Source of the DNA: Chitinophagaceae bacterium
GTDB taxonomy: Bacteria > Bacteroidota > Bacteroidia > Chitinophagales > Chitinophagaceae
Length of the DNA: 64,000 bases
Assembly: GCA_004028795.1 (NCBI GenBank)
Contig: SAIW01000006.1
Coordinates: 62,001 to 126,000 of the forward strand
Reading direction: 5' to 3'
The notes under the pieces were generated by a model. It was given only the letters and a program-made list of their open reading frames with translations, was not told where the DNA came from and searched no databases. Shown in pieces: positions 15,474-24,705 of the stretch (positions are counted from its first letter, which is position 1; each line of letters begins with the position of its first letter). The position numbers and the translations under genes are program-made.

Positions 15474-16109
15474 TTATTGTTTCAATTCAATCTGACCGCG
15501 TAATAATTTGATTTTCTTTTCCCGTTCAAATTGTTTCAGGATACGTGATATTACTACGCGTGTTGTTCCTAATTCTTTTGCAAGGTTTTGATGTGAGATG
15601 TTTAGAATCCTGCTTTCTTCAACAATACTCTTTCTTTTCAAATATTCTAATACCCTCACATTAATATGATCGAACACAACGCCTTCAAATGAATTAATTA
15701 ACTCATCATATCGCTTACGGAACATTTGTAATACATACTGATTCCAAGAGGGGTACTGCAACTGCCATTTGGTAATTAAGTCCGAGGGGAAAATTAAAAT
15801 CTCTGTATTATCCTCCATAACAATACCATGCGAAACACTTTTATTATTAAAGTAAGCAGCAGCTAAACTCATGGTACAGGTTTCGCCTTTTCGTACATAA
15901 TACAAAGAAACTTCTCTGTCCTCTTTTTGCTGAAATACCCGTATAGCTCCGTTTAATACAATTGGTAAAAACCTTACCTGCTGGCCATTTCTAACAATTA
16001 TATCTCCTTTTTTAAAACTCATTAATTGTGCATGTTGTAATAATTCGTCCTTAAATTCAGGTTCTTTAAAAAAAGAAATTTTCTTAAAAAATATTTCGCG
16101 ATTATCCAT
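15474..16109 (-). CDS. Crp/Fnr-family transcriptional regulator
   Basis: The 211-residue protein has an N-terminal cyclic-nucleotide-binding-like domain (residues about 10-120, with KKGDIIVRNGQQVRFLPIV and YYVRKGETCTMSLAA) and a C-terminal winged HTH with the recognition segment LAKELGTTRVVISRILKQFE. No Fnr-type iron-sulfur cysteine cluster is seen at the N-terminus, so the signal is unknown. The downstream DsrE-like and DUF1059 genes in the same direction are likely targets. It is divergent from the S9 peptidase gene with 77 nt between. Confidence 0.87.
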   Translation of the reverse strand: MDNREIFFKKISFFKEPEFKDELLQHAQLMSFKKGDIIVRNGQQVRFLPIVLNGAIRVFQQKEDREVSLYYVRKGETCTMSLAAAYFNNKSVSHGIVMEDNTEILIFPSDLITKWQLQYPSWNQYVLQMFRKRYDELINSFEGVVFDHINVRVLEYLKRKSIVEESRILNISHQNLAKELGTTRVVISRILKQFEREKKIKLLRGQIELKQ

Positions 16110-16186
16110 AAAGCAATTAAAGTTTATGCGGGTTATGTTTTTTTACAATTTCCTTCTTATTTTCCGTTTCTTAAAACTAACACACT

Positions 16187-18724
16187 ATGAGAAAGTATTT
16201 GCTTTTGCTTTCAATTATTATTTATTCAATCGCTGCCAATGCACAACAAACATTACAAAATAAAGCCAACTATCAGTTAGCTGCAAGATATTCTCCTAAA
16301 AAATTAGAGAAGTTGATTTTCAGTACCAATGTTGATGCTCATTGGCTGAAAAAATCTGACCGCTTTTGGTATATGTATGAAACTACAGAAGGAAAAAAGT
16401 GGTTTATTGTTGACCCCGTTAAAGGCGATAAAAAATTATTATTCGATAATGCGAAACTGGCTGCATTAATTACAGCAATTGTAAAAGATCCATTTGATGA
16501 ACAGCATTTAGGTATTGACAGCTTACGTTTTGTACGCGATGAAAACTGGATTCAGTTTCAGGTAAAGAGTACAGAAGAAGTTGAAAAGAAAGATACTGCT
16601 GCCAAAAAAGGAGCACCACCTGTTAAAGAAAAAAAGACTTTTTATTTTGAATACAATTTAAACACCAATGAAATTGTTGAACTGAAAGATTTTAAACGCC
16701 CTGCACGAAAGCCACAGTGGGCAAGCGTTTCACCTGACAGTAACTATATTGTATTTGGTAAGAATTATAATTTATACTGGATGGATAAAGCCAATTATTT
16801 AAAGGCTTTAAAGAATGAAGATGACAGTACCATTGTTGAAAATCAACTAACAAAAGATGGTATAGAAAATTATAGTTACCACAGCGATGGCAACTTAAGC
16901 GGCAATGGAGAAAACAATGTTGACAAAGAAAAAAATAAGAATAAAAGAAAAGCTGTTTTTGCATTATGGAGCCCCGATGCTAAACATTTTTCTGTAACAA
17001 GGGTTGATAACAGAAAAGTAAAAGACCTTTGGGTGATTAACAGTATATCTGACCCGCGACCAACTTTAGAAACTTATAAATATTGGATGCCGGGAGAAAA
17101 AGAAGCACCTGTAGACCATGTTTATTTGTTTGATTTAACAAACCAATCATCAAAAGAATTGCCTGTTGCTCAATTTAAAGATCAAACAATTGCTACATGG
17201 GCTGCTCCACTAAAAAGTAACACAAGAGATGATGATTTTCGCCCTGTACAATGGTTGGGAACAAAAGATAAATTTTACTTTACACGTACCAGCAGAGATT
17301 TAAAAAAGATTGATGTTTGTGTAATTGATGTAAATACCAATACCGTAAAACCCTTGATAGAAGAGCGTTTCAACACTTATATAGAATTGAGAAGATTAGA
17401 ATTAATTAATGAAGGAAAAGAATTTATTCATTGGAGTGAACGAGATGGCTGGGGACATTTTTATTTATACGATGAAAATGGAAAACTAAAAAATCAAATT
17501 ACACAAGGTGCTTTTCACTGCGAAGAAATTTTAGGGGTTGATGAAAAGAAACGTGTACTCTATTTTACAGCCAACGCTGCCGAAAAAGGTGAAGACCCTT
17601 ATTACTTACATGCTTACAAAATTAATTTTGATGGCACAGGCATGCGTTTATTAGATGCAGGAGATTTTGACCATGCCGTAAACATGAACGATGCCAACAC
17701 TTTCTTTATAGATAATTTTTCAAGAGTAAATACAGTTCCTAAGTCCGTTTTATACAATAATGAAGGCAAGAAAATAATGGACTTAGAAACAGCAGATTTA
17801 AGTTCACTAATGGCAACAGGTTATAAGTTTCCTACACCTTTTAAAGTAAAAGCCGATGATGGTGTTACAGATTTATACGGCGTATTATATAAACCATTCG
17901 ATTTTGATTCAACTAAAAAATATCCTGTTATAGAATATGTATATCCAGGTCCGCAAACGGAAGCTGTAAATAAATCTTTCAGTCGTGGTATGGATAGAAC
18001 AGAACGTTTAGCACAATTAGGTTTCATTGTTGTTACAGTAGGCAACAGAGGCGGGCATCCTTCACGCAGTAAATGGTATCACAATTTCGGTTACGGCAAT
18101 TTGCGTGATTATGGTTTGGCAGATAAAAAAGCAACAGCAGAACAATTGGCAGATAAATATCCTTTCATTGATATTAACCGTGTAGGTATTCACGGCCATA
18201 GCGGTGGCGGTTTTATGAGCAGTGCTGCGATGTTGGTTTATCCTGATTTCTTTAAAGCTGCTGTATCATCTTCAGGCAATCATGATAACAGCATTTACAA
18301 CAGATGGTGGAGTGAAAAACATCATGGTGTAAAAGAAATCATCAGCGACAAAGGCGATACTACTTTTCAATACAGCATAGAAAAAAATCCTGACTTAGCT
18401 AAAAACCTAAAAGGTCATTTAATGTTGACCACGGGCGATATTGATAACAATGTACACCCTGCCAATACCATTCGTTTGGTTAATGCTTTAATAAAAGCCA
18501 ATAAGCGTTTTGATTTGGTTTTATTACCCGGCCAACGCCACGGTTATGCAGATATGAATGAATATTTCTGGTGGAGAATGGCAGATTATTTCAGCAAATA
18601 TTTAATGGGCGATAATACAGACCGACCTGTTGATTTAGAAGAAATGAACAGAGATACAGAACAAAGCAACAAAGCAGCCGGCGGAGCAAGAAGAACACCT
18701 GTTGAAGAAGATGATGATAATTAG
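16187..18724 (+). CDS. S9 prolyl-oligopeptidase-family peptidase (DPP IV-like)
   Basis: The 845-residue protein has a signal peptide ending AANAQ, an N-terminal beta-propeller region (residues about 40-540), and a C-terminal alpha/beta-hydrolase peptidase domain. The catalytic triad is readable: S672 in GHSGGGF, D753 in GDIDNNVH and H785 in PGQRHGY. Family members remove dipeptides, often after proline, from peptides in the periplasm. A charged insert rich in K/D/N lies in the propeller (about 205-255), and the last 25 residues are acidic. Exact subfamily (DPP IV, DPP V or acylaminoacyl peptidase) is uncertain. Confidence 0.88.
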   Translation: MRKYLLLLSIIIYSIAANAQQTLQNKANYQLAARYSPKKLEKLIFSTNVDAHWLKKSDRFWYMYETTEGKKWFIVDPVKGDKKLLFDNAKLAALITAIVKDPFDEQHLGIDSLRFVRDENWIQFQVKSTEEVEKKDTAAKKGAPPVKEKKTFYFEYNLNTNEIVELKDFKRPARKPQWASVSPDSNYIVFGKNYNLYWMDKANYLKALKNEDDSTIVENQLTKDGIENYSYHSDGNLSGNGENNVDKEKNKNKRKAVFALWSPDAKHFSVTRVDNRKVKDLWVINSISDPRPTLETYKYWMPGEKEAPVDHVYLFDLTNQSSKELPVAQFKDQTIATWAAPLKSNTRDDDFRPVQWLGTKDKFYFTRTSRDLKKIDVCVIDVNTNTVKPLIEERFNTYIELRRLELINEGKEFIHWSERDGWGHFYLYDENGKLKNQITQGAFHCEEILGVDEKKRVLYFTANAAEKGEDPYYLHAYKINFDGTGMRLLDAGDFDHAVNMNDANTFFIDNFSRVNTVPKSVLYNNEGKKIMDLETADLSSLMATGYKFPTPFKVKADDGVTDLYGVLYKPFDFDSTKKYPVIEYVYPGPQTEAVNKSFSRGMDRTERLAQLGFIVVTVGNRGGHPSRSKWYHNFGYGNLRDYGLADKKATAEQLADKYPFIDINRVGIHGHSGGGFMSSAAMLVYPDFFKAAVSSSGNHDNSIYNRWWSEKHHGVKEIISDKGDTTFQYSIEKNPDLAKNLKGHLMLTTGDIDNNVHPANTIRLVNALIKANKRFDLVLLPGQRHGYADMNEYFWWRMADYFSKYLMGDNTDRPVDLEEMNRDTEQSNKAAGGARRTPVEEDDDN

Positions 18725-18750
18725 TTTGTACTAAGCAGTTGTACAAAAAT

Positions 18751-18784
18751 TAGCTACTGTTGCGTCGCACACTTGTACGTTCAT
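18751..18784 (-). repeat. GTACAAGTG-family element, copy D (type 2 core)
   Basis: On the minus strand GAACGTACAAGTG is followed by the type 2 core GCGACGC and CAACAGTAGC. The usual tail GATGCCATGAAATA is lost. It lies between the S9 peptidase stop and its terminator. Confidence 0.8.
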
Positions 18785-18803
18785 AACATTATTCAGCAAT
18801 AAC

Positions 18804-18838
18804 ATAAACGTCATTTCAATAAACGAAATGGCGTTTAT
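18804..18838 (+). terminator. Terminator-like hairpin
   Basis: ATAAACGTCATTTC (18804-18817) pairs with GAAATGGCGTTTAT (18825-18838) with one wobble and is followed by a T-rich stretch. It would end the S9 peptidase transcript. Confidence 0.6.
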
Positions 18839-18909
18839 TATTTAACCGATAAACAATATTCATGAACAAAAGCCTTCACTATATTTACCAACTTATAAAC
18901 CTCCATAAT

Positions 18910-19701
18910 ATGAAAATGCTTAAAAAAATTGTACTCATTGCATCATTCATTTACATCCCTTATGCATCAATGGCTTGGGGATTATTAGGCCACCGTATTG
19001 TTGGTGAAATCGCCAATAGTTATTTATCTCCCAAAGCAAAAGCAGCCATCAAAGAAATATTAGGCGATGAATCTTTAGCCATGTGTGCTAACTGGGCAGA
19101 CTTTATAAAATCAGACCCATCATATAACTATTTAAGTCCATGGCATTATGTAGATTTTAAAGCTGGTATGAGTTGTGAGGATGTAAAAAAATATTTGGCT
19201 ATTGATACCGCAACAGATGCTTATACAAAAATTAATTTCTTGGTATCAGAATTAAAAAAGAAAAATGTAGCTAAAGAAAAGAAAGTAATGTACTTACGTT
19301 TATTGGTGCATATTGTGGGAGATATTCATCAGCCATTGCATACAGGCCACGAAGAAGACCAAGGTGGTAATAAAGTGTATGTACAATGGTTTGGGCAGAA
19401 AACAAATCTGCATTCCGTTTGGGATTCTAAGCTGATTGATGAACAGACATTAAGTTATACTGAATATACCAATGCCATTAATCATTCTACCGCTGCACAA
19501 AGGCAAGCATGGCAAAAAGAACCATTACAACAATGGATTTGCGATTCTCACATCCTGGCAGAAACATTATATGCAGAAATAAAAGAGCCTGAACAAAAAT
19601 TAAGCTACCGTTACAACTTTGATCATTTAGCACAGTTAAACCAGCAATTATTAAAAGGCGGTGTGCATTTAGCAGGTTTGCTGAACAGCATTTTTATGTA
19701 G
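18910..19701 (+). CDS. S1/P1-type nuclease
   Basis: The 263-residue protein has a signal peptide ending just before W23. Mature S1/P1 nucleases use this N-terminal Trp as a zinc ligand. The other ligands of the tri-zinc site are all visible: H28, D64, H79 (PWHYVDF), H134 and D138 (HIVGDIH), H144, H168 and D172 (NLHSVWD). Family enzymes degrade single-stranded DNA and RNA and remove 3'-phosphates, so a secreted nutrient or phosphate scavenger is likely. In-frame starts at 18862 and 18916 are possible, but 18910 gives a normal signal peptide. Confidence 0.92.
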   Translation: MKMLKKIVLIASFIYIPYASMAWGLLGHRIVGEIANSYLSPKAKAAIKEILGDESLAMCANWADFIKSDPSYNYLSPWHYVDFKAGMSCEDVKKYLAIDTATDAYTKINFLVSELKKKNVAKEKKVMYLRLLVHIVGDIHQPLHTGHEEDQGGNKVYVQWFGQKTNLHSVWDSKLIDEQTLSYTEYTNAINHSTAAQRQAWQKEPLQQWICDSHILAETLYAEIKEPEQKLSYRYNFDHLAQLNQQLLKGGVHLAGLLNSIFM

Positions 19702-19723
19702 AGAATTTAATAGAACACTTGCT

Positions 19724-20293
19724 ATGAGAGCTAAATCATTTGTTTTATTTCTAATCTTTTTTGTTGGTTGCTGCACCAATGTTAAAGTAACTAAGATGTA
19801 CGAGCTATACTTTGATAAAGAAACTTATGATATGTTCAATGCTGGAGTTAATGCTTATCAAACACAACAATTCCAAAAATCAGATTCAATTCTTACATTA
19901 GTAATTAATAAGTCAAAGGATAAATTTTCAGCTTCAATGCCTGTTGAGTTCAACCCATATTTCTATAGAGCAAGTAATAATATTGAACTCAATAAATACC
20001 AAGAAGCATTAGATGATTTAAAGAAAGTTGTAAGTGATACAACAACAAATACAGATATTTTGGTCGTTAAAACTGAAGCATTTAAAATGCTAAAGCAATA
20101 TGATTCTGCAATTATAATTTGTAATAAACTTTTAACACTAAAAATTGATAGTTCAATAGTTTTAAGTCAAAGAGGTATTTGCTATTATCAAAAGAAAGAG
20201 CTTGAAAAGGCTTGTGCTGATTTTACTTTATGTAAAAAACTTTCAAGTAAAGATTATTCATTTCTGAATAAGTTTATGAAAGATTGCCAATAA
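19724..20293 (+). CDS. TPR-containing lipoprotein
   Basis: The 189-residue product has a lipoprotein-like N-terminus (LFLIFFVGCC, modified Cys at 16). After that come helical repeats with TPR spacing: YFYRASNNIELNKYQEALDDLKKVV, FKMLKQYDSAIIICNKLL and SQRGICYYQKKELEKACADFTLCKKL. This is a generic protein-interaction scaffold and no function can be assigned. It starts 22 nt after the nuclease stop and may share its transcript. It converges with the transporter gene downstream. Confidence 0.72.
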   Translation: MRAKSFVLFLIFFVGCCTNVKVTKMYELYFDKETYDMFNAGVNAYQTQQFQKSDSILTLVINKSKDKFSASMPVEFNPYFYRASNNIELNKYQEALDDLKKVVSDTTTNTDILVVKTEAFKMLKQYDSAIIICNKLLTLKIDSSIVLSQRGICYYQKKELEKACADFTLCKKLSSKDYSFLNKFMKDCQ

Positions 20294-20312
20294 AGATTAC
20301 AATTCGAATCAG

Positions 20313-21530
20313 CTAATTTCTGCTTTTAAATTCATTTTCACTCTTTGCAATAACTAATGTAGCAACGCCATTGCCGATTAAATTGGTAATGGCCCTTGCT
20401 TCGCTCATAAACTTATCAATTCCTAATAAAAAAGCCAATCCTTCCACAGGTATGGTATGAATAGCTGTTAAGGTAGATGCCAATACAACAAAGCCACTTC
20501 CTGTAACACCTGCTGCACCTTTACTGGTTAACATTAATATCAACAACATCATTAATAATTCACTAAAACTTAAATGCACATTATAAAGCTGTGCAATAAA
20601 AATAGCAGCCATAGAAAGGTAGATAGAAGTACCATCTAAGTTAAAAGAATAGCCGGTAGGTATTACCAAACCTACCACACTTTTACTGCAACCCATTTGT
20701 TCTAATTTCTGCATCATCATTGGTAGTGCAGGTTCTGAAGAAGAAGTGCCTAACACCAATAACAACTCTTCTGAAATATTTTTCAGGTAAGAAAAAATAT
20801 TCAGCTTAAAATATTTCATTATTAAACCCAGCACAATAAAAACAAATACCGCCATTGTAAGGTACACACAGCCCATAAGTTTGGCTAACGGTACCAATGT
20901 TTTTAAACCAAACTTGCCGATGGTAAAAGCCATACCACCAAAAGCACCTAATGGTGCCAAGTACATTACATACTTTAACAACAGAAATACATATTTAGAA
21001 ATTATTTGCAGGTAATTAAGTATGGTTTGCCTGTGTTTAGAATAACCAAGCAATACACCTGCTATAATAGCTGCAACCAAAACCTGCAGGGTTAAATTGG
21101 TTTTAAAAAATTGAAGCCAATCAAAATGTGATGCACCTGTTTTAGTGTATTTAGAAGCATCCTGCATGGCTAACCCTGTTCTGTCAATCTTTCCCGGCTC
21201 AATAACAAGTGCTACCAGAATGCCAATGGCTAATGCAGCAGTAGTAACAATTTCAAAATAAAGCAGTGATTTAAATCCTATCCTTCCAACCTTCTTTAAA
21301 TTACCGATACCACCTATGCCTAACACAATGGTTAAAAAAATTATCGGTGTAATAAACAGCTTAATCAGGTCAATAAATTTTTTACCTAACCATTCTGTTT
21401 TTATGGCTGTTGCAGGATAATAATTTCCCAGCCATATACCTGCCAGTATAGCTACAAACACATAAAATGTAAGGTGACTAAACATTTTCTGCCACCACGG
21501 TTTCTTAGCATTACTTTTTTGTTGTTGCAA
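20313..21530 (-). CDS. Dicarboxylate/amino acid:cation symporter
   Basis: This 405-residue inner-membrane protein belongs to the DAACS family (GltP/DctA/EAAT fold). Many hydrophobic helices are present, with re-entrant hairpin signatures SSSEPALPMMM (serine-rich HP1), PTGYSFNLDGTS (the conserved unwound helix) and GAAGVTGSGFVV (HP2). It imports glutamate, aspartate or C4-dicarboxylates with Na+ or H+; the exact substrate cannot be told. The frame opens with TTG directly after a stop codon. The next possible start is an ATG at 21485, which would remove 15 charged residues before helix 1, so the N-terminus is uncertain. Confidence 0.9.
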   Translation of the reverse strand: MQQQKSNAKKPWWQKMFSHLTFYVFVAILAGIWLGNYYPATAIKTEWLGKKFIDLIKLFITPIIFLTIVLGIGGIGNLKKVGRIGFKSLLYFEIVTTAALAIGILVALVIEPGKIDRTGLAMQDASKYTKTGASHFDWLQFFKTNLTLQVLVAAIIAGVLLGYSKHRQTILNYLQIISKYVFLLLKYVMYLAPLGAFGGMAFTIGKFGLKTLVPLAKLMGCVYLTMAVFVFIVLGLIMKYFKLNIFSYLKNISEELLLVLGTSSSEPALPMMMQKLEQMGCSKSVVGLVIPTGYSFNLDGTSIYLSMAAIFIAQLYNVHLSFSELLMMLLILMLTSKGAAGVTGSGFVVLASTLTAIHTIPVEGLAFLLGIDKFMSEARAITNLIGNGVATLVIAKSENEFKSRN

Positions 21531-21574
21531 TCAGTTTGGTATTTGCTTAAAAGTAATGGCGAAAACGCATACAA

Positions 21575-21608
21575 CAAAAAACCTTTCAACAAAAGCTGAA
21601 AGGTTTTG
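21575..21608 (-). terminator. Rho-independent terminator
   Basis: AAACCTTTCA (21579-21588) pairs with TGAAAGGTTT (21597-21606). Read on the minus strand it is followed by a T run, so it ends the DUF4097-like gene upstream of the transporter gene. Confidence 0.8.
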
Positions 21609-21628
21609 ATATATAAGAGCAGTAATTG

Positions 21629-22585
21629 TTATATAAACCGAACGTTACCAAAATTGCTCTGAATATTTATTTGAGTGCCTCCGCTTTTACCAATGCTGCC
21701 GGAATACTTGTGATTAGGGTTATAATAAAGTTTGTTTGAAGTATTGTCTTTCTTTTCTTCTGTTAGCGTAAATGCACTGCTGCTGCTTGCTCTGGCATTG
21801 TTGGTAATAATCGTATAATCAATAGAAGCATTTTTTTCTATTTCAAGATGCGTAGATGTATAACTGCATTTTAAATCGATTGATTTTACATTGGCATCAA
21901 CCGATAAGTCTACACTATTACAATAGTCAAAATTGCCCTTAATACTTCCTTCAATTTTTTTAACATCAATTCTTGAGTACTTAAAAACAAATTTTGCATT
22001 GGCAGCGCTCTCAATATAAGCTTTACCAAATTCAACAGTTACAGATTTTGCATTGGCTAATTTTCCTGTTTCAAGGCTTCCGAATTTTGAAATCAAATCA
22101 ACTTCACCTTTAAAGTCTTTAATAGTTAACGGCCCGAAACTATTGCTGGCAAACAGTTTAGCTGTAGCAGGCAAGTGAACAGTTACATCAACTCTTAATT
22201 GTTGATTACGCCCTTTTTTATCTGTTTTATCTTCATCCCATTTATCCATTATTGTTTTAAAAGAAATTTCATCTCCTTGTTTTTCATCAACAATATTTAT
22301 TTTACTTAACATCATATCAGCATATTCTTTGGTATCTGTTCCCACAAAAATTTCGGCATCAACTTTTACTTCATTTTTATCCCAGGTATCAATAATCAGT
22401 TTACCGAATTTGTTTTCAATACTTACTTTTTCGTTGTTTAATGTATAAGATTTTGAATAAGTCTTGGTAGCAGTTTCGTCCCATTTATCTTTTGTAGTAC
22501 TCGATTGTGCAAAAGCAAATAAATTGAAAGAGGCGGCAACAATAAGCTGCAGCAATCTGTTTATGTTTTGATTATACATTTTCAT
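21629..22585 (-). CDS. Exported adhesin-like beta-repeat protein (DUF4097-like)
   Basis: The 318-residue protein has a signal peptide (ending AFAQ) and a body of alternating short beta strands: VSIENKFGKLIIDTWDK, then FGPLTIKDFKGEVDLISKFGSLETGKL and similar repeats. This fits a parallel beta-helix of the DUF4097 putative-adhesin type. In Bacteroidetes, genes like this often accompany an anti-sigma or membrane regulatory set, but none is adjacent here. Function is unknown. The first ATG is used, and a second two codons later is equally possible. Confidence 0.68.
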   Translation of the reverse strand: MKMYNQNINRLLQLIVAASFNLFAFAQSSTTKDKWDETATKTYSKSYTLNNEKVSIENKFGKLIIDTWDKNEVKVDAEIFVGTDTKEYADMMLSKINIVDEKQGDEISFKTIMDKWDEDKTDKKGRNQQLRVDVTVHLPATAKLFASNSFGPLTIKDFKGEVDLISKFGSLETGKLANAKSVTVEFGKAYIESAANAKFVFKYSRIDVKKIEGSIKGNFDYCNSVDLSVDANVKSIDLKCSYTSTHLEIEKNASIDYTIITNNARASSSSAFTLTEEKKDNTSNKLYYNPNHKYSGSIGKSGGTQINIQSNFGNVRFI

Positions 22586-22702
22586 AAAAAATATTTTGTG
22601 GTGAAGATTTATAATAAGAGTTGCAGTTGGGGGAAAGGTTGGAATGTTTGTAAAATTTTTTCTCTAAAGGAATGATTGTTACATTCGTTCAGTTCAGTAA
22701 TG

Positions 22703-22736
22703 AACAGCAAGTACAAGTGTGCGACGCAACCGAAGC
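22703..22736 (+). repeat. GTACAAGTG-family element, copy E (type 2 core)
   Basis: AAGTACAAGTG is followed by the GCGACGC core and CAACCGAAGC; the standard tail is absent. After it, positions 22772-22801 hold simple ACATCGTACATCTAAAAT-type phrase repeats. The frame opening at 22672 across this region is spurious. Confidence 0.75.
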
Positions 22737-22802
22737 TAAATTGCAGCAATACAGTTTAGTACAAAGAAGAAACAACATCGTACATCTAAAATCTTACATC
22801 GT

Positions 22803-23987
22803 ATGGCTGCCAGAACAGATTTATTTCAAAGCCCTGATTATTACAATCTTGATGAATTATTGAGTGAAGAACATAAGCTTATTCGTGAGGCAGTACGTAA
22901 TTATGTAAAGAAAGAAATTTCTCCCATCATTGAAGAGTATGCTCAACGTGCCGAGTTTCCGCAACACATTGTAAAGCAATTAGGCGAATTGGGTTGCTTT
23001 GGACCCACAGTACCTGAAACCTACGGTGGTGGCGGGTTAGACTATATCAGCTATGGATTAATGATGCAGGAATTAGAACGTGGAGATAGCGGTGTACGCA
23101 GCACTGCAAGCGTACAGGGCAGTTTAGTAATGTTTCCCATTTATGCTTATGGCAACGAAGAGCAACGCAACAAATATTTACCCAAATTAGCCAACGGAGA
23201 ATGGTTGGGTTGTTTTGGATTAACAGAACCTAACCATGGCAGCGACCCAAGCTCTATGCTTACCAACATTAAACAGGATGGTGACCGTGTTATTTTAAAC
23301 GGAGCTAAAATGTGGATAAGCAATGCACCTTTTGCACAGGTAGCTGTTGTTTGGGCTAAAGATGAAAACAATGAAATAAGAGGTGTAATTGTTGAACGCG
23401 GAATGGAAGGTTTTACCACACCCGTAACGCATGGTAAATGGAGCTTACGTGCCAGTGCTACCGGGGAATTGGTTTTTGATAATGTAAAAGTTCCGAGAGA
23501 AAATATTCTGCCCAATATTAAAGGATTAAAAGGTCCGTTAAGTTGTTTAACTAAAGCCCGTTATGGTATTGCCTGGGGTGCCATAGGTGCTGCTATGGAT
23601 TGCTATGATACTGCTTTACGCTATGCCAAAGAAAGAATTCAGTTTGATAAACCGATTGCTTCATTTCAGTTACAACAAAAAAAATTAGCAGAAATGGTTA
23701 CTGAAATTACAAAGGCTCAATTATTGGTTTGGCGTTTAGGTGTTTTAATGAATGAAGGTAAAGCAACACCGCAACAGGTTAGTATGGCCAAAAGAAACAG
23801 TTGTGAAATAGCCGCCAACATTGCACGTGATGCACGCCAGATATTGGGTGGCATGGGCATTACAGGCGAATACAGTATTATGAGGCATATGATGAATTTA
23901 GAAAGTGTTATTACTTACGAAGGCACACACGATATTCATTTATTAATAACAGGAATGGATATAACAGGGATTAATGCGTTTAAATAA
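22803..23987 (+). CDS. Acyl-CoA dehydrogenase, glutaryl-CoA dehydrogenase type
   Basis: The 394-residue flavoprotein has the three-domain acyl-CoA dehydrogenase fold. SVQGSLVMFPIYAYG (103-117 region), LTEPNHGSDPSS and the C-terminal catalytic base E373 in TYEGTHDIHLL match the glutaryl-CoA dehydrogenase branch, which oxidises and decarboxylates glutaryl-CoA to crotonyl-CoA in lysine and tryptophan breakdown. Electrons go to ETF. Other short-chain acyl-CoA substrates cannot be excluded. It stands alone, followed by phrase repeats and aroK. Confidence 0.87.
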   Translation: MAARTDLFQSPDYYNLDELLSEEHKLIREAVRNYVKKEISPIIEEYAQRAEFPQHIVKQLGELGCFGPTVPETYGGGGLDYISYGLMMQELERGDSGVRSTASVQGSLVMFPIYAYGNEEQRNKYLPKLANGEWLGCFGLTEPNHGSDPSSMLTNIKQDGDRVILNGAKMWISNAPFAQVAVVWAKDENNEIRGVIVERGMEGFTTPVTHGKWSLRASATGELVFDNVKVPRENILPNIKGLKGPLSCLTKARYGIAWGAIGAAMDCYDTALRYAKERIQFDKPIASFQLQQKKLAEMVTEITKAQLLVWRLGVLMNEGKATPQQVSMAKRNSCEIAANIARDARQILGGMGITGEYSIMRHMMNLESVITYEGTHDIHLLITGMDITGINAFK

Positions 23988-23989
23988 TC

Positions 23990-24053
23990 AATTCGATGAT
24001 TCGACAATTCGATAATTAGCCAATTAATTACCGAATTGCCAAATTGACTAATT
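23990..24053 (+). repeat. ATTCGA/AATTG phrase-repeat spacer
   Basis: The gap between the dehydrogenase and aroK is built of short related phrases such as TTCGATGATTCGACAATTCG and AATTACCGAATTGCC. These look like the AATTCG-type phrase repeats common between Bacteroidetes genes. Nothing else is seen here. Confidence 0.5.
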
Positions 24054-24566
24054 ATGAAATTGTTTTTAATAGGAATGATGGGTAGCGGCAAAACTTATTG
24101 GGCACAACAATTGGCTGCTGCTTACAATATTGACTGGATAGATTTGGACAGCGAGATTGAAAAAGAAAACATGATGACGATTAAAGAAATCTTTGAAACA
24201 GAAGGTGAGGAAAATTTCAGGCTGAAAGAACAGAAAGCTTTACATGAATTGGCTCATCATAAAAATATCATTATTGCTACAGGTGGCGGAACACCTTGCT
24301 TTTATAATAATATGCAATGGATGAATGAACATGGCATAACTGTTTTTATTAATGAACCGATAAGTGTTTTAGCAGAAAGGTTAGCAAAAGAAAAAGCTCA
24401 CAGACCATTAATAAAAAATTTGAACGATGATGAGTTAGAAAATTTTTTGGAAAGGAAATTAGCCGAAAGAATCGCATTTTATAATCAGGCGAAATTTACT
24501 ATTAACAGTCAATCATTTTCAATTGACGATGCAGCCGGATTTTTAAGTAATGATATTGCTGATTAA
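24054..24566 (+). CDS. aroK: Shikimate kinase
   Basis: The 170-residue enzyme phosphorylates shikimate at O3 in the aromatic amino acid pathway. The P-loop GMMGSGKT is at 7-14, the shikimate-binding DLDSEIE with its aspartate pair follows, then ATGGGTP (the GGG motif) and HRPLIK with the conserved Arg. The length is normal. It is probably transcribed alone, with copy F of the GTACAAGTG repeat immediately downstream. Confidence 0.93.
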   Translation: MKLFLIGMMGSGKTYWAQQLAAAYNIDWIDLDSEIEKENMMTIKEIFETEGEENFRLKEQKALHELAHHKNIIIATGGGTPCFYNNMQWMNEHGITVFINEPISVLAERLAKEKAHRPLIKNLNDDELENFLERKLAERIAFYNQAKFTINSQSFSIDDAAGFLSNDIAD

Positions 24567-24573
24567 TGACTAA

Positions 24574-24612
24574 CCGTACAAGTGTGCGACGCAACAGTTG
24601 ATGCCATGAAAA
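24574..24612 (+). repeat. GTACAAGTG-family element, copy F (type 2 core)
   Basis: CGTACAAGTG, core GCGACGC, CAACAGTTGATGCC and ATGAAAAC give a nearly complete copy just after aroK. A second CTTGTAC half-motif follows at 24639-24645. Confidence 0.8.
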
Positions 24613-24705
24613 CAATAGACGGTAACAAAAAACTACTACTTGTACATAACTTGAAATAAGTATCTTGTAACTTTCAAATTTTGAACATTAAACTTTTAAA
24701 ATTTC

